DNA of 64,000 bases. Origin: an uncultured Roseovarius sp. (lineage in GTDB: Bacteria; Pseudomonadota; Alphaproteobacteria; Rhodobacterales; Rhodobacteraceae). Below, one piece after another: positions 55,954-64,000 of this stretch; position 1 is the stretch's first letter, and every line of letters begins with the position of its first letter. Location of the stretch: assembly GCA_947499555.1 (NCBI GenBank), contig CANMOU010000001.1, positions 1,426,001 to 1,490,000 of the forward strand, written 5' to 3'. A program made the position numbers and the translations under genes. The notes beneath the pieces were generated by a model. It had not been told where the DNA came from, made no database searches, and saw nothing but the letters and a program-made list of their open reading frames with translations.

Positions 55954-57264
55954 ATGAACATGCAAACGACGACCGGCGTTCAGCCCCCTCCCCCACCAGT
56001 CGGACTGCAGGAGATGCGTCTTCCGATTGTCATGATGCGGGATATTCTGATCAAGACCATGTTCCGAAAGAATGTTGATACGGTCACTGAGGTGGCTGAA
56101 AACATCTGCCTGCCCCGCGCCGTGACACAAGAGCTAATCGACATGGCCCGGGAACAGCGCCTTCTCGAAGCCACCGGTACGCTCAACGCCAATTCCGGCA
56201 ATGAAATGGGGTATCAGCTGACCGATGCGGGCAAGGCCCGCGCACTCGATGCTCTGGCGCAGTCGGAGTATTTCGGTGCAATGCCTGTGCCACTCTCGGT
56301 GTACCGCGAGCAGGTCAAGCGTCAGTCGATCCGTGACATTCAGATCACGCGCGACCAGCTGACCGGCGCGATGGGACACCTTGTTCTGCCTGACAACCTT
56401 CTTGACCAACTTGGGCCTGCTGTTTCGGCCGGTCGTTCGGTTCTGATGTATGGTCCGCCGGGTAACGGTAAATCCTCAATCTCCAACGGTATTCGCGACG
56501 CGATGGGCGACAAGATCTACGTGCCCCGCGCCATTGAGTATTCTGGTCAGGTGATCACGGTTTACGATCCGATTGTGCACTCTGCTGCCGAAGTCGAAGT
56601 CGACGATCCGAACTCCCTGCGACGGGCCAGAACCTTTGACACACGCTACGTGCGCTGCGAACGCCCGACAGTCATTACCGGTGGTGAATTGTCGCTCAGC
56701 ATGCTTGATCTGGTCTACAACCCAACAGCACGTACCTATCAGGCGCCGCTGCAACTCAAATCAAGCGGCGGCATCTTCATTGTGGACGACCTTGGTCGTC
56801 AGGCCGAGCCGCCACAGGCGCTTGTGAACCGCTGGATTGTTCCACTTGAAGAATCCAAGGACATCCTTGCGCTTCAATCCGGTGAGAAATTCGAAGTGCC
56901 GTTCGACACTTTGGTGATCTTCTCAACCAACTTCCACCCGAATGAGATCTTCGACCAAGCTGCCTTGCGCCGGATCTTCTTCAAGATCAAGATTGACGGA
57001 CCAAGTCAGCAGGATTTCCTGAAAATCTTCGCCATGGTGGCCAAGAAACGCAAAATGCCACTGGATGAAGCCGCGCTATTGCACCTTCTCAAGGTCAAGT
57101 ATCCTACGATCAACAACATCTATTCCAACTATCAGCCGATCTTCCTGATCGACCAGATGATATCGATCTGCGAGTTTGAGGGGATGGAGTATCAGATGAC
57201 CCCGGATCTGGTTGATCGTGCCTGGGCGAACATGTTCGTTAAGGACGAAATGATCGTGAAGTAG
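55954..57264 (+). CDS. AAA-type ATPase of the tad locus
   Basis: A 436-residue ATPase (ATG at 55954; another ATG at 55960 is possible). The N-terminal 140 residues carry a helical part with 'QELIDMAREQRLLEATGTL'. Walker A is 'VLMYGPPGNGKSSISNGIR' near residue 162, Walker B 'GGIFIVDDLGRQAEPPQAL' near 270, and an AAA sensor-type 'DTLVIFSTNFHPNEIFDQ' near 318. It is not one of the Caulobacter Cpa proteins but is found at the end of tad loci in this family. It may remodel or regulate pilus parts; role unknown. Ends the locus before a terminator. Confidence 0.85.
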   Translation: MNMQTTTGVQPPPPPVGLQEMRLPIVMMRDILIKTMFRKNVDTVTEVAENICLPRAVTQELIDMAREQRLLEATGTLNANSGNEMGYQLTDAGKARALDALAQSEYFGAMPVPLSVYREQVKRQSIRDIQITRDQLTGAMGHLVLPDNLLDQLGPAVSAGRSVLMYGPPGNGKSSISNGIRDAMGDKIYVPRAIEYSGQVITVYDPIVHSAAEVEVDDPNSLRRARTFDTRYVRCERPTVITGGELSLSMLDLVYNPTARTYQAPLQLKSSGGIFIVDDLGRQAEPPQALVNRWIVPLEESKDILALQSGEKFEVPFDTLVIFSTNFHPNEIFDQAALRRIFFKIKIDGPSQQDFLKIFAMVAKKRKMPLDEAALLHLLKVKYPTINNIYSNYQPIFLIDQMISICEFEGMEYQMTPDLVDRAWANMFVKDEMIVK

Positions 57265-57289
57265 CAGCGCATATCAGTTTTTTTGCACG

Positions 57290-57320
57290 AAAAGCCCCGG
57301 ATCAGATCCGGGGCTTTTTC
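57290..57320. terminator. Terminator at the end of the tad locus
   Basis: A perfect long inverted repeat, AAAAGCCCCGGATC against GATCCGGGGCTTTT, with a short loop and a T-tail. It closes the transcript that starts at cpaE. Confidence 0.9.
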
Positions 57321-57371
57321 ACTTTGCTGGCAAAGCTTTCCCCTGACGCAGGTTTGGCCTAACTCTAGGAA

Positions 57372-59777
57372 ATGACTGCTCTACCCCCTGAGTTCAATAA
57401 CTGGTTCGCGACGCGAGGCTGGCACATTCACCCGCATCAGGAAGCCATGCTGGCGCGTGCCGCTGAGCCGTCTTTGTTGCTTATTGCACCAACTGGTGGG
57501 GGCAAAACGCTGGCGGGGTTTCTGCCAACATTGGTTGATCTGGCCAAGTCATCTCATGAGGGCCTCCATACGCTCTATATTTCGCCGCTCAAGGCCCTTG
57601 CCGCCGACATTCGGCGCAATCTCACGACACCGGTGGAAGACATGGGACTACCCATCCGGATTGAAGATCGTACCGGCGACACCTCATCGGCGCGCAAAAA
57701 GCGTCAGCGCGCGGACCCGCCACATATCCTGCTGACCACACCGGAAAGCCTTGCATTGCTGACATCTTATGAAGATGCCCCACGCATATTTGCCGGTCTA
57801 AAGCGGGTTGTGGTTGACGAAATCCATGCATTGGCGGAATCCAAACGCGGCGATCAGCTCATGCTTGCCCTAAGTCGGGTTCAGGCGCTATGCCCGGATC
57901 TTAGAAGAGTGGGACTTTCCGCCACGGTCGAAGATCCTGCCGCAATCGCTAGTCTTTTGACCCGTCACCCAGATCCTTGTGAGATTCTTCTCGCCGATCC
58001 CGGACCGGAGCCGCAGATCGAAATGCTGCAAGCCGCTGAGCCGCCACCCTGGGCCGGGGGCGGTGCGGCCTACGCCATACCAGCGGTCATGGCACAAATC
58101 AGACAGCACAAGATCACGCTCATCTTTCACAACACACGCGCGCAGGCAGAAATTTTCTTTCATAATCTGTGGCTTGCCAATGAAGAGGCCTTACCCATTG
58201 GCATCCATCACGGCTCGCTTGACCGGGTGCAACGTGAACGGGTTGAGGCGGCCATGCAGCGCGGTGACCTTCGCGCCGTTGTGTGTACAGGTAGCCTCGA
58301 TCTTGGCATTGACTGGGGCGATGTGGATCTTGTGATCCAGGTCGGCGCGCCAAAAAACGTCAAACGTCTCGTGCAGCGTATTGGCCGGGCCAATCACCGC
58401 TACAACGCACCCTCCAAGGCGCTTTTGGTGCCCGCCAACCGGTTTGAAGTGATTGAATGCCACGCAGCGCTTGAAGCGGCGCGCGACCATGATCTTGATG
58501 GAGAGCCGCGCGGCTCGGGGCCCCGCGACGTGCTGTGCCAGCACATTCTGATCCGCGCATGCTCTGGCCCGTTCCAGGCAGACGCGCTTTTTGCAGAAGC
58601 CAAAACCGTCGGTGCCTATGCCACTCTGACCCGACAGGAATTTGAGGATTGCCTCGATTTCTGCGCGACCGGCGGCTATGCCTTGCGGGCTTATGATCAA
58701 TGGCAAAGGCTGGTTGAACGGGACGGCTTTTGGCAGCTGCGTGATCCACGTGCTGCACGGTTAATCAGAATGAATATCGGGACGATTCAAGACAGTGACC
58801 TGCTTAAGGTGCGCATGAAACGCGCGCGTGGTGGCAAACCGCTGGGAGAAATCGAAGAAGGTTTTGCCGCCTCGCTTACACCGGGCGATACATTTCTAAT
58901 CGGTGGGCAGATCGTCAAATATGAGGGCCTGCGTGAGATGGTTGTCGAGGTCAGTCGTGATGCGGCGCGCAAACCCAAGATTGCCACCTTCGCCGGTACG
59001 AAATTTGCGACGTCGACGCAGTTGAGCCAACGTATCTTACGTTTGCTCGCACAACCAGATCACTCCATGCTACCAGACCACACATCCGATTGGATTGCGC
59101 TCCAGGCAAATGTCTCACGCCTGCCAGAGGCGGGCAGGCTGCTCATCGAAAGCTTTCCCCATGACGGGCGAGAACATGTTTGCATCTATGGCTTTGCCGG
59201 ACGCAACGCTCAACAGACGCTTGGGCTGTTGCTGACCAAACGAATGGAAGAGATGCGTCTTGCGCCGATGGGGTTTGTCTCAACCGACTACGCCACATTA
59301 ATCTGGGGCCTGGAGCCTCTGAAAGACGCTGCGGGGCTTTTTGACAAGTCCGCGCTGCGCGACGGCCTCGAACGCTGGCTCTCCGGCAATGCCCTGATGA
59401 AGCGCACGTTCCGCGCGACGGCGACCATTGCAGGCCTTATCCAGCGAAACCTGCCACAGGTGCGCAAATCTGGCCGCCAAGCGACGTTTTCGTCCGACAT
59501 ACTCTACGATACGCTGGTGAAGTATGACCCCGACCACCTGCTTCTGGACATCACGCGGCAAGAGGCCATGCGTGGGTTGATCGATTTCGGCCGGATCGAA
59601 GAAATGCTGGACAGGATCGGTAGCAGGATCGATCTGCAGCGGCTTGATCGCGTGACCCCGTTTGCGGCCCCCCTTTTTCTGGAAGCGGGGCGCACACCGG
59701 TCGAAGGCGCAGCGCAGGAGCGCATTTTGGAAGAGGAAACCGAACGCTTGATGCAGGCCGCCGGACTTGCAAGGTAG
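57372..59777 (+). CDS. Lhr-like DEXH-box helicase, ligase-associated type
   Basis: An 801-residue superfamily-2 helicase. Walker A is 'LLLIAPTGGGKTLAGFL' near residue 38, the DExH box 'VVVDEIHALAESKRG' near 148, motif III 'VGLSATVEDPAAIASLL' near 179, motif VI 'KNVKRLVQRIGRANHRYN' near 330. The long C-terminal region with 'PMGFVSTDYATLIWGLEP' is the part typical of ligase-associated DNA damage response helicases (Lhr-core family). Its partner pdeM follows, but the ATP-dependent ligase and the MBL exonuclease usually in the same cluster are not here. Confidence 0.9.
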   Translation: MTALPPEFNNWFATRGWHIHPHQEAMLARAAEPSLLLIAPTGGGKTLAGFLPTLVDLAKSSHEGLHTLYISPLKALAADIRRNLTTPVEDMGLPIRIEDRTGDTSSARKKRQRADPPHILLTTPESLALLTSYEDAPRIFAGLKRVVVDEIHALAESKRGDQLMLALSRVQALCPDLRRVGLSATVEDPAAIASLLTRHPDPCEILLADPGPEPQIEMLQAAEPPPWAGGGAAYAIPAVMAQIRQHKITLIFHNTRAQAEIFFHNLWLANEEALPIGIHHGSLDRVQRERVEAAMQRGDLRAVVCTGSLDLGIDWGDVDLVIQVGAPKNVKRLVQRIGRANHRYNAPSKALLVPANRFEVIECHAALEAARDHDLDGEPRGSGPRDVLCQHILIRACSGPFQADALFAEAKTVGAYATLTRQEFEDCLDFCATGGYALRAYDQWQRLVERDGFWQLRDPRAARLIRMNIGTIQDSDLLKVRMKRARGGKPLGEIEEGFAASLTPGDTFLIGGQIVKYEGLREMVVEVSRDAARKPKIATFAGTKFATSTQLSQRILRLLAQPDHSMLPDHTSDWIALQANVSRLPEAGRLLIESFPHDGREHVCIYGFAGRNAQQTLGLLLTKRMEEMRLAPMGFVSTDYATLIWGLEPLKDAAGLFDKSALRDGLERWLSGNALMKRTFRATATIAGLIQRNLPQVRKSGRQATFSSDILYDTLVKYDPDHLLLDITRQEAMRGLIDFGRIEEMLDRIGSRIDLQRLDRVTPFAAPLFLEAGRTPVEGAAQERILEEETERLMQAAGLAR

Positions 59778-59817
59778 CGCTTGCAAAATCTTTCCAGCCG
59801 AGAGACAAGAACATAGC

Positions 59818-60483
59818 ATGAACGGATACGATTTCACTCTTGCGGGCGCGCGTCTTGTGGCGCTTGGTTCCGGGGCACTGTATTGGCCGGATCAAAGCCT
59901 TCTTTGCGTCTCTGACATGCATCTGGGCAAAGCCGAACGACGCGCGCGACTGGGCGATGCGATCCTGCCGCCTTATGAGACGCATGACACTCTTTCGCGT
60001 CTACAATCTGATCTTGAGATGACAGGCGCTTCCACCGTGATCTGCCTCGGTGACAGTTTTGATGACACACAGGCCGCGCAAGGGCTTCGAGAGGCGGAAA
60101 AACTCTGGATTGCGCGGCTGCAGGCTGGCCGCCGCTGGGTATGGATCGAAGGAAACCACGATCCCGGGCCGATGGACCTTGGCGGAACCCATTTATCAGA
60201 GCTGCCATTGCCGCCATTGATCTTCCGGCACATCGCGCGCGCTGGTCAAAGTGGCGAAGTGTCAGGCCACTATCACCCAAAGGTGACCCTGCCAGTGCGC
60301 AGCCGAACCGTCACAAGACCGGCGTTTTTGATCGACAGCGATCGCGTCATCCTGCCCGCATTCGGCACCTATACCGGTGGATTACGCAGCCGCGATGCAG
60401 TCTTGTGCGATCTTATGCGGCCCGAGACGGTGGCCGTACTGACCGGAACAACCCCGCGAGCCGCCCCAATGCCCCGCCAATAA
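59818..60483 (+). CDS. pdeM: Ligase-associated DNA damage response endonuclease PdeM
   Basis: A 221-residue calcineurin-like metallophosphoesterase. Metal-binding motifs in order: 'CVSDMHLGKAERRARLG' near residue 30, 'VICLGDSFDDTQAA' near 75, 'WIEGNHDPGPMDLGGTHL' near 109, 'EVSGHYHPKVTLPV' near 147 and 'FGTYTGGLRSRDA' near 182. All metal ligands appear to be kept. The ATG at 59818 lies 40 bp after the helicase stop. Together they look like a repair module for DNA damage. Confidence 0.9.
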   Translation: MNGYDFTLAGARLVALGSGALYWPDQSLLCVSDMHLGKAERRARLGDAILPPYETHDTLSRLQSDLEMTGASTVICLGDSFDDTQAAQGLREAEKLWIARLQAGRRWVWIEGNHDPGPMDLGGTHLSELPLPPLIFRHIARAGQSGEVSGHYHPKVTLPVRSRTVTRPAFLIDSDRVILPAFGTYTGGLRSRDAVLCDLMRPETVAVLTGTTPRAAPMPRQ

Positions 60484-60485
60484 GA

Positions 60486-61280
60486 TCAGAGGATTCCCGC
60501 CTCTTCGAGGCCAGGCCGATACTTGCGGCTGACCGGAACAACATCCCCATTCGATAAGACGAGGCTAATCTTGTGACTGTTTTCACGTTCAATGCGCACG
60601 ATCTCGCTTCGGGCGACCCAATGGGAACGGTGCGAGCAGTATCCCTCAACCGTGTCCATTTCACTGATCGCGTCGATCAGGCGAAGTCTAAGCGTTTCTG
60701 CCCCATGTTCGGTTGCGATCTCGACATGGTGGTCCTGGCCCGAAATGCGCACGATCCGCCCCCGGATTTCAGGAGAAAGTCGACGCAAAAGACGCGGCTC
60801 GGCGGATTCGGAGGCCGCTTCATCCTCGAAGAAAGAATAGGTCCGGTCCTCTGCCCGGACGACAACGCGGCGCGATACATAAGCAGCAAAAGCCACAGCG
60901 AAGACATAGAGAATGATCCACGGAAATGGCGGTGCCATAACATCCATGATTTTCTCAATGGAGACGCTGAAGACATATAAGACAGGTGTAAAAATCAGCG
61001 TCAGCACGACACTTGCGGCCAGATCGAACAATCCCGGTCTCTCGTGCCCGATCAAAACCTGCACAACTCCGCGCGCAACATAGCCGAAGAATAGCGAAAG
61101 GGTTACAACCGGCACCCAGTAGAGCGTCCGCGCGAGAAGTGCCATATCCTCAAACGTGCCGAAAGGTCCCGCCAATACCGTCAGAACCACGGCAAATACC
61201 CACACGATCCCCGTAATCGGAGACGCCATCAGCCGAATACTATCGGCTACGCTGGTTCTGATATTTTCGGTCGTGCTCAT
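60486..61280 (-). CDS. Membrane-bound LytTR DNA-binding regulator
   Basis: A 264-residue protein with four hydrophobic segments in residues 18-150 ('GIVWVFAVVLTVLAGPFG', 'ARTLYWVPVVTLSLFFGYV', 'ASVVLTLIFTPVLYVFSVSI', 'PWIILYVFAVAFAAYVS') and a C-terminal LytTR domain from about 165: 'VRISGQDHHVEIATEHGAET' and 'YCSHRSHWVARSEIVRIERE'. A DNA-binding domain held at the membrane would sense an envelope or membrane signal directly. It stops 2 bp past the pdeM stop on the opposite strand and is divergent to the thioesterase. Target genes unknown. Confidence 0.85.
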   Translation of the reverse strand: MSTTENIRTSVADSIRLMASPITGIVWVFAVVLTVLAGPFGTFEDMALLARTLYWVPVVTLSLFFGYVARGVVQVLIGHERPGLFDLAASVVLTLIFTPVLYVFSVSIEKIMDVMAPPFPWIILYVFAVAFAAYVSRRVVVRAEDRTYSFFEDEAASESAEPRLLRRLSPEIRGRIVRISGQDHHVEIATEHGAETLRLRLIDAISEMDTVEGYCSHRSHWVARSEIVRIERENSHKISLVLSNGDVVPVSRKYRPGLEEAGIL

Positions 61281-61374
61281 ACTTTCAACTACACAACACT
61301 TTTTCTCATCCGATTATTCATGCAGATATATAACGCGCACGAAGCGAAAATGATCCACATGTAGGGGATAGACC

Positions 61375-61821
61375 ATGGGAAATTCCGAACAACTGTCCCC
61401 TTATGTTATTGAAAAGATAAAAAAGAGTTTTACTGCGCAAAGCATGATGGCAACGCTCGGTGCCAAGCTGGTTCGACTGGATCTTGGCCATATCGATATT
61501 GAGGCTCCCATCCTCACGACAAGTCTGCAGCAACAGGGTTTTGCCCATGCCGGGCTCACGTTCGCTATCGGAGATAGCGCGGCAGGTTACTCCGCTCTTA
61601 GTCTTTTGCCAGAGTCTCACGAAGTTTTGACAAGCGAAATGAAGATCAATCTTCTTGCGCCAGGCGAAGGTGAAAAGCTGATCGCCAGAGGACGCGTGAT
61701 ACGGCCCGGACGACGGCTCATCGTCGTGCAATCCGATGTCTACGCGCTGAAAGACGGCCAAGAGCGCCATGTCGCGCTTTTGACCGGAACGATGGTGCCT
61801 GTCGAAATATCCCGGAATTAA
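61375..61821 (+). CDS. PaaI-family thioesterase (hot-dog fold)
   Basis: A 148-residue hot-dog thioesterase. The helix holding the substrate is '[19 protein letters not shown]' near residue 52, with the pattern 'QGFAHAG', and the C-terminal strand '[20 protein letters not shown]' near 100. It likely hydrolyses acyl-CoA, perhaps aromatic or unsaturated. The start at 61375 has a GGGGAT sequence ahead of it and the stop overlaps folD by 4 bp on the other strand (convergent). Unlinked to the beta-oxidation operon by position. Confidence 0.87.
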   Translation: MGNSEQLSPYVIEKIKKSFTAQSMMATLGAKLVRLDLGHIDIEAPILTTSLQQQGFAHAGLTFAIGDSAAGYSALSLLPESHEVLTSEMKINLLAPGEGEKLIARGRVIRPGRRLIVVQSDVYALKDGQERHVALLTGTMVPVEISRN

Positions 61822-62708
61822 GCGGTCAGGCCCTCGGGTTCAGCCAAGCCATTGGCGCGACAACAGGCTGTGACGGTATTGGCCAACAGGCACGCAATGG
61901 TCATCGGACCAACGCCGCCAGGCACAGGTGTAATGGCACCTGCGCGCTCAGTCGCGCTAGCAAAGTCCACGTCACCGACCAGTTTGTTCTTACCATCGCG
62001 CTCAATCCGGTTGATGCCCACGTCAATCACTGTGGCACCTTCCTTGATCCAGTCGCCCGGCACCATTTCGGGACGGCCCACAGCCGCCACAACGATATCG
62101 GCACGACGTACCACATCCGGAAGGTCCTTGGTTCTTGAATGCGCGATGGTCACGGTGCAGCTGTCACCCAAGAGAAGCTGCGCCATGGGTTTGCCGACGA
62201 TGTTCGATCGACCGATGACAACGGCATCCATGCCAGAGAGAGACCCATGGTGATCCCGCAGCATCATCAGGCAGCCAAGCGGCGTACAGGGCACCATGCT
62301 CTTCTGACCGGTGCCAAGAAGCCCGACGTTTGAGATGTGAAACCCGTCCACATCCTTGGCCGGATCGATTGAGTTGATAACCAGATCTTCGTTGAGGTGC
62401 CCCGGCAACGGCAATTGCACCAATATTCCATGCACTGCGGGATCGTTGTTGAGCTGATCGACAATCGCGAGAAGGTCTTCCTCGGATGTGTCCGCGTCAA
62501 GCTTATGCTCAATAGAGTTCATCCCCGCTTCAACGGTCTGTTTGCCCTTCGAGCGCACGTAAACCTGGCTTGCAGGGTCCTCACCCACCAACACCACAGC
62601 CAGACCCGGCGTGATCCCATGCTCTTCCTTGAGGCGCGCCACGTGGCCCGCGACTTTCTCTCGAACGGTGGCGGCGAAGGCTTTGCCATCGATGATCTGT
62701 GCGCTCAT
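61818..62708 (-). CDS. folD: Methylenetetrahydrofolate dehydrogenase / methenyl-THF cyclohydrolase
   Basis: A 296-residue FolD. The ATG at 62708 follows GGAAGGGAAA; the frame opens upstream within a REP pair. The Lys active site is in '[15 protein letters not shown]' near residue 54, '[15 protein letters not shown]' near 97, and the Rossmann motif '[18 protein letters not shown]' near 158 binds NADP; the C-terminal is '[17 protein letters not shown]'. It makes 10-formyl-THF from 5,10-methylene-THF and thus works with the fhs gene just upstream on the same strand. Confidence 0.96.
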   Translation of the reverse strand: MSAQIIDGKAFAATVREKVAGHVARLKEEHGITPGLAVVLVGEDPASQVYVRSKGKQTVEAGMNSIEHKLDADTSEEDLLAIVDQLNNDPAVHGILVQLPLPGHLNEDLVINSIDPAKDVDGFHISNVGLLGTGQKSMVPCTPLGCLMMLRDHHGSLSGMDAVVIGRSNIVGKPMAQLLLGDSCTVTIAHSRTKDLPDVVRRADIVVAAVGRPEMVPGDWIKEGATVIDVGINRIERDGKNKLVGDVDFASATERAGAITPVPGGVGPMTIACLLANTVTACCRANGLAEPEGLTA

Positions 62709-62733
62709 ATTTCTTTTCCCTTCCATTGGATAA

Positions 62734-62786
62734 GGCGGGGTGAACCCCGCCCTACGCAAATTCGTAGGCCGGGGTTCACCCCGGCC
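62734..62786. repeat. REP inverted pair between folD and fhs
   Basis: Two units in opposite orientation: GGCGGGG-TGA-ACCCCGCC ending CTAC (62734-62755) and GTAGGCCGGGG-TTC-ACCCCGGCC (62764-62786), 8 bases apart. Both match the GTAGGGYGGGGTTYCACCCC core of the copies at 1231 and 22041. The pair lies in the intergenic gap, where such elements usually sit. Confidence 0.75.
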
Positions 62787-62792
62787 AATATA

Positions 62793-64000
62793 TCAAAATA
62801 GCCCTTCGATCTGGCCGTTGTCATTGAGATGAATGTTCTCGGCCGCCGGTCTGCTGGGCAGTCCAGGCATGGTCATGATCTCTCCACAGACCACCACCAC
62901 AAATCCGGCTCCTGCACTAAGCCGAACTTCGCGCACAGGCACCGAATGACCTGTCGGCGCGCCGCGCAGGTTCGGATCGGTCGAGAAACTGTACTGCGTC
63001 TTGGCCATGCAAACCGGCAACTTGCCATAGCCCTGCTCTTCCCAGAGCTTGAGCTGATCGCGGATTTTCTTGTCGGCCAGAACCTCATCGGCGCGGTAGA
63101 TACGCTTGGCGATGGTCTCGACCTTCTCAAAGAGGCTCATGTCATCGGGGTAGATGGGCGAGAAGTTGGCATTGCCGGCATCCACAACCTCAACCACTTT
63201 CTTGGCCAGATCCTCCGACCCTTCCGAACCAAACTCCCAATGCTTGGACACCACGGCCTCAGCCCCATGTTCAGACACGTAATCCTTGACCGCCTGCACC
63301 TCGGCATCGGTGTCAGTCACAAAGTGGTTGATCGCGACGACCACAGGCACTCCAAAGGATTTGACGTTCTCGATGTGACGTCCGAGGTTCGGACAACCCG
63401 CCTTGACCGCATCGACGTTTTCCGCACCCAGATCGGCCTTGGCCACGCCGCCATTCATCTTCATCGCACGCACGGTTGCAACGAGAACCACAGCCGAAGG
63501 CGCAAGACCCGCCTTGCGACACTTGATGTTCATGAACTTCTCGGCACCGAGGTCAGCGCCGAATCCGGCCTCCGTCACGACGTAATCGGCGATTTTCAAA
63601 GCCGTGGTCGTCGCAATCACCGAGTTACAGCCATGTGCGATATTGGCAAACGGACCGCCATGGACAAAGGCTGGGTTGTTTTCCAACGTCTGCACAAGGT
63701 TGGGCTGCATCGCGTCCTTCAGCAGGACCGTCATCGCCCCTTCGGCCTTGATATCGCGACAGAAAACCGGTGTGCGGTCGCGACGGTAGGCCACGATCAT
63801 GTCGCCCAGGCGTTTCTCAAGGTCCTTGAGGTCCTTGGCCAGACAGAGGATCGCCATCACCTCGGAGGCCACGGTGATGTCAAACCCACCTTCGCGCGGG
63901 AAACCATTGGCCACACCACCAAGCGAGACGTTGATCTGACGCAGGGCACGATCGTTCATGTCGACCACACGGCGCCATTGCACCCGACGCACGTCAATCT
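62793..64000 (-). CDS. fhs: Formate--tetrahydrofolate ligase, 5'-truncated by the window end
   Basis: The visible part is the C-terminal 400 or so residues of Fhs, which makes 10-formyl-THF from formate, THF and ATP. Typical stretches are '[19 protein letters not shown]' , '[19 protein letters not shown]', '[20 protein letters not shown]' and the end 'LRAGFVVV'-like '[20 protein letters not shown]'. The frame runs open past the last base of the window, so the start lies outside. Full-length Fhs is about 560 residues. Together with folD it is the C1 entry from formate, common in marine roseobacters. Confidence 0.95.
   Translation of the reverse strand, partial: IDVRRVQWRRVVDMNDRALRQINVSLGGVANGFPREGGFDITVASEVMAILCLAKDLKDLEKRLGDMIVAYRRDRTPVFCRDIKAEGAMTVLLKDAMQPNLVQTLENNPAFVHGGPFANIAHGCNSVIATTTALKIADYVVTEAGFGADLGAEKFMNIKCRKAGLAPSAVVLVATVRAMKMNGGVAKADLGAENVDAVKAGCPNLGRHIENVKSFGVPVVVAINHFVTDTDAEVQAVKDYVSEHGAEAVVSKHWEFGSEGSEDLAKKVVEVVDAGNANFSPIYPDDMSLFEKVETIAKRIYRADEVLADKKIRDQLKLWEEQGYGKLPVCMAKTQYSFSTDPNLRGAPTGHSVPVREVRLSAGAGFVVVVCGEIMTMPGLPSRPAAENIHLNDNGQIEGLF

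Overview
The window reads as a continuous stretch of chromosome from a marine-type alphaproteobacterium of the Rhodobacteraceae (Roseobacter group). The evidence is the GC-rich, GC3-biased coding, a GcrA cell-cycle regulator, a caa3/aa3-type cytochrome oxidase cluster (ctaC-ctaB-small ORF-ctaG-ctaE), a complete tad/cpa pilus locus with 'AVTVDW'-type pilins, PTA-fused malic enzyme, and several small proteins seen mostly in this family. No rRNA, tRNA, CRISPR array, phage or plasmid backbone was recognised.

Layout: (1) 1-7984, a plus-strand beta-oxidation operon: acyl-CoA dehydrogenase (cut by the window start), small basic protein, second acyl-CoA dehydrogenase, GST, thiolase, cupin, a NADAR-domain protein and FadB-type hydratase/dehydrogenase; it ends in a strong terminator. 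(2) 8070-19850, mixed housekeeping: Hint protein, sulfotransferase, acyl-CoA synthetase, an M48-like protein without its catalytic motif, upp, maeB, nadK, glyA, alpha/beta hydrolase. (3) 19851-23182, an accessory or poorly coding interval: about 700 bp of hairpin-rich DNA without a credible gene, DnaA-box-like sites, a small minus-strand ORF with its own terminator, a secreted protein, a REP-associated tyrosine transposase (RAYT) with palindromic elements inside and after its gene, and a two-gene cassette of small proteins. (4) 23215-34503, lepA, envelope/secreted proteins, ABC permease, gcrA, MBL hydrolase, EEP-family protein, and the minus-strand run surf1-thrC-M16 peptidase-GNAT. (5) 34585-39651, cytochrome oxidase genes diverging from tldD. 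(6) 39921-44572, dprA (frameshifted in a G9 tract), topA, lytic transglycosylase. (7) 44933-57264, the tad locus: two Flp pilins, CpaB, secretin, OmpA-type lipoprotein, CpaE, CpaF, TadB, TadC, two TPR lipoproteins, prepilin peptidase and an AAA ATPase. (8) 57372-64000, a helicase/PdeM repair pair, a membrane LytTR regulator, thioesterase, and the one-carbon genes folD and fhs (fhs is cut by the window end).

The clearest less-described features are the REP/RAYT family (a 23-bp sequence at 22041 recurs exactly, inverted, at 1231, and related inverted pairs lie at 22330 and 62734; one 69-bp pair sits in frame inside the transposase gene), the structured non-coding block near 20 kb, the small His/Cys-rich cassette at 22.8-23.2 kb, the NADAR gene translationally linked to the beta-oxidation operon, and the homopolymer frameshift in dprA. 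All functional statements are from sequence reading and family knowledge; no search was run.
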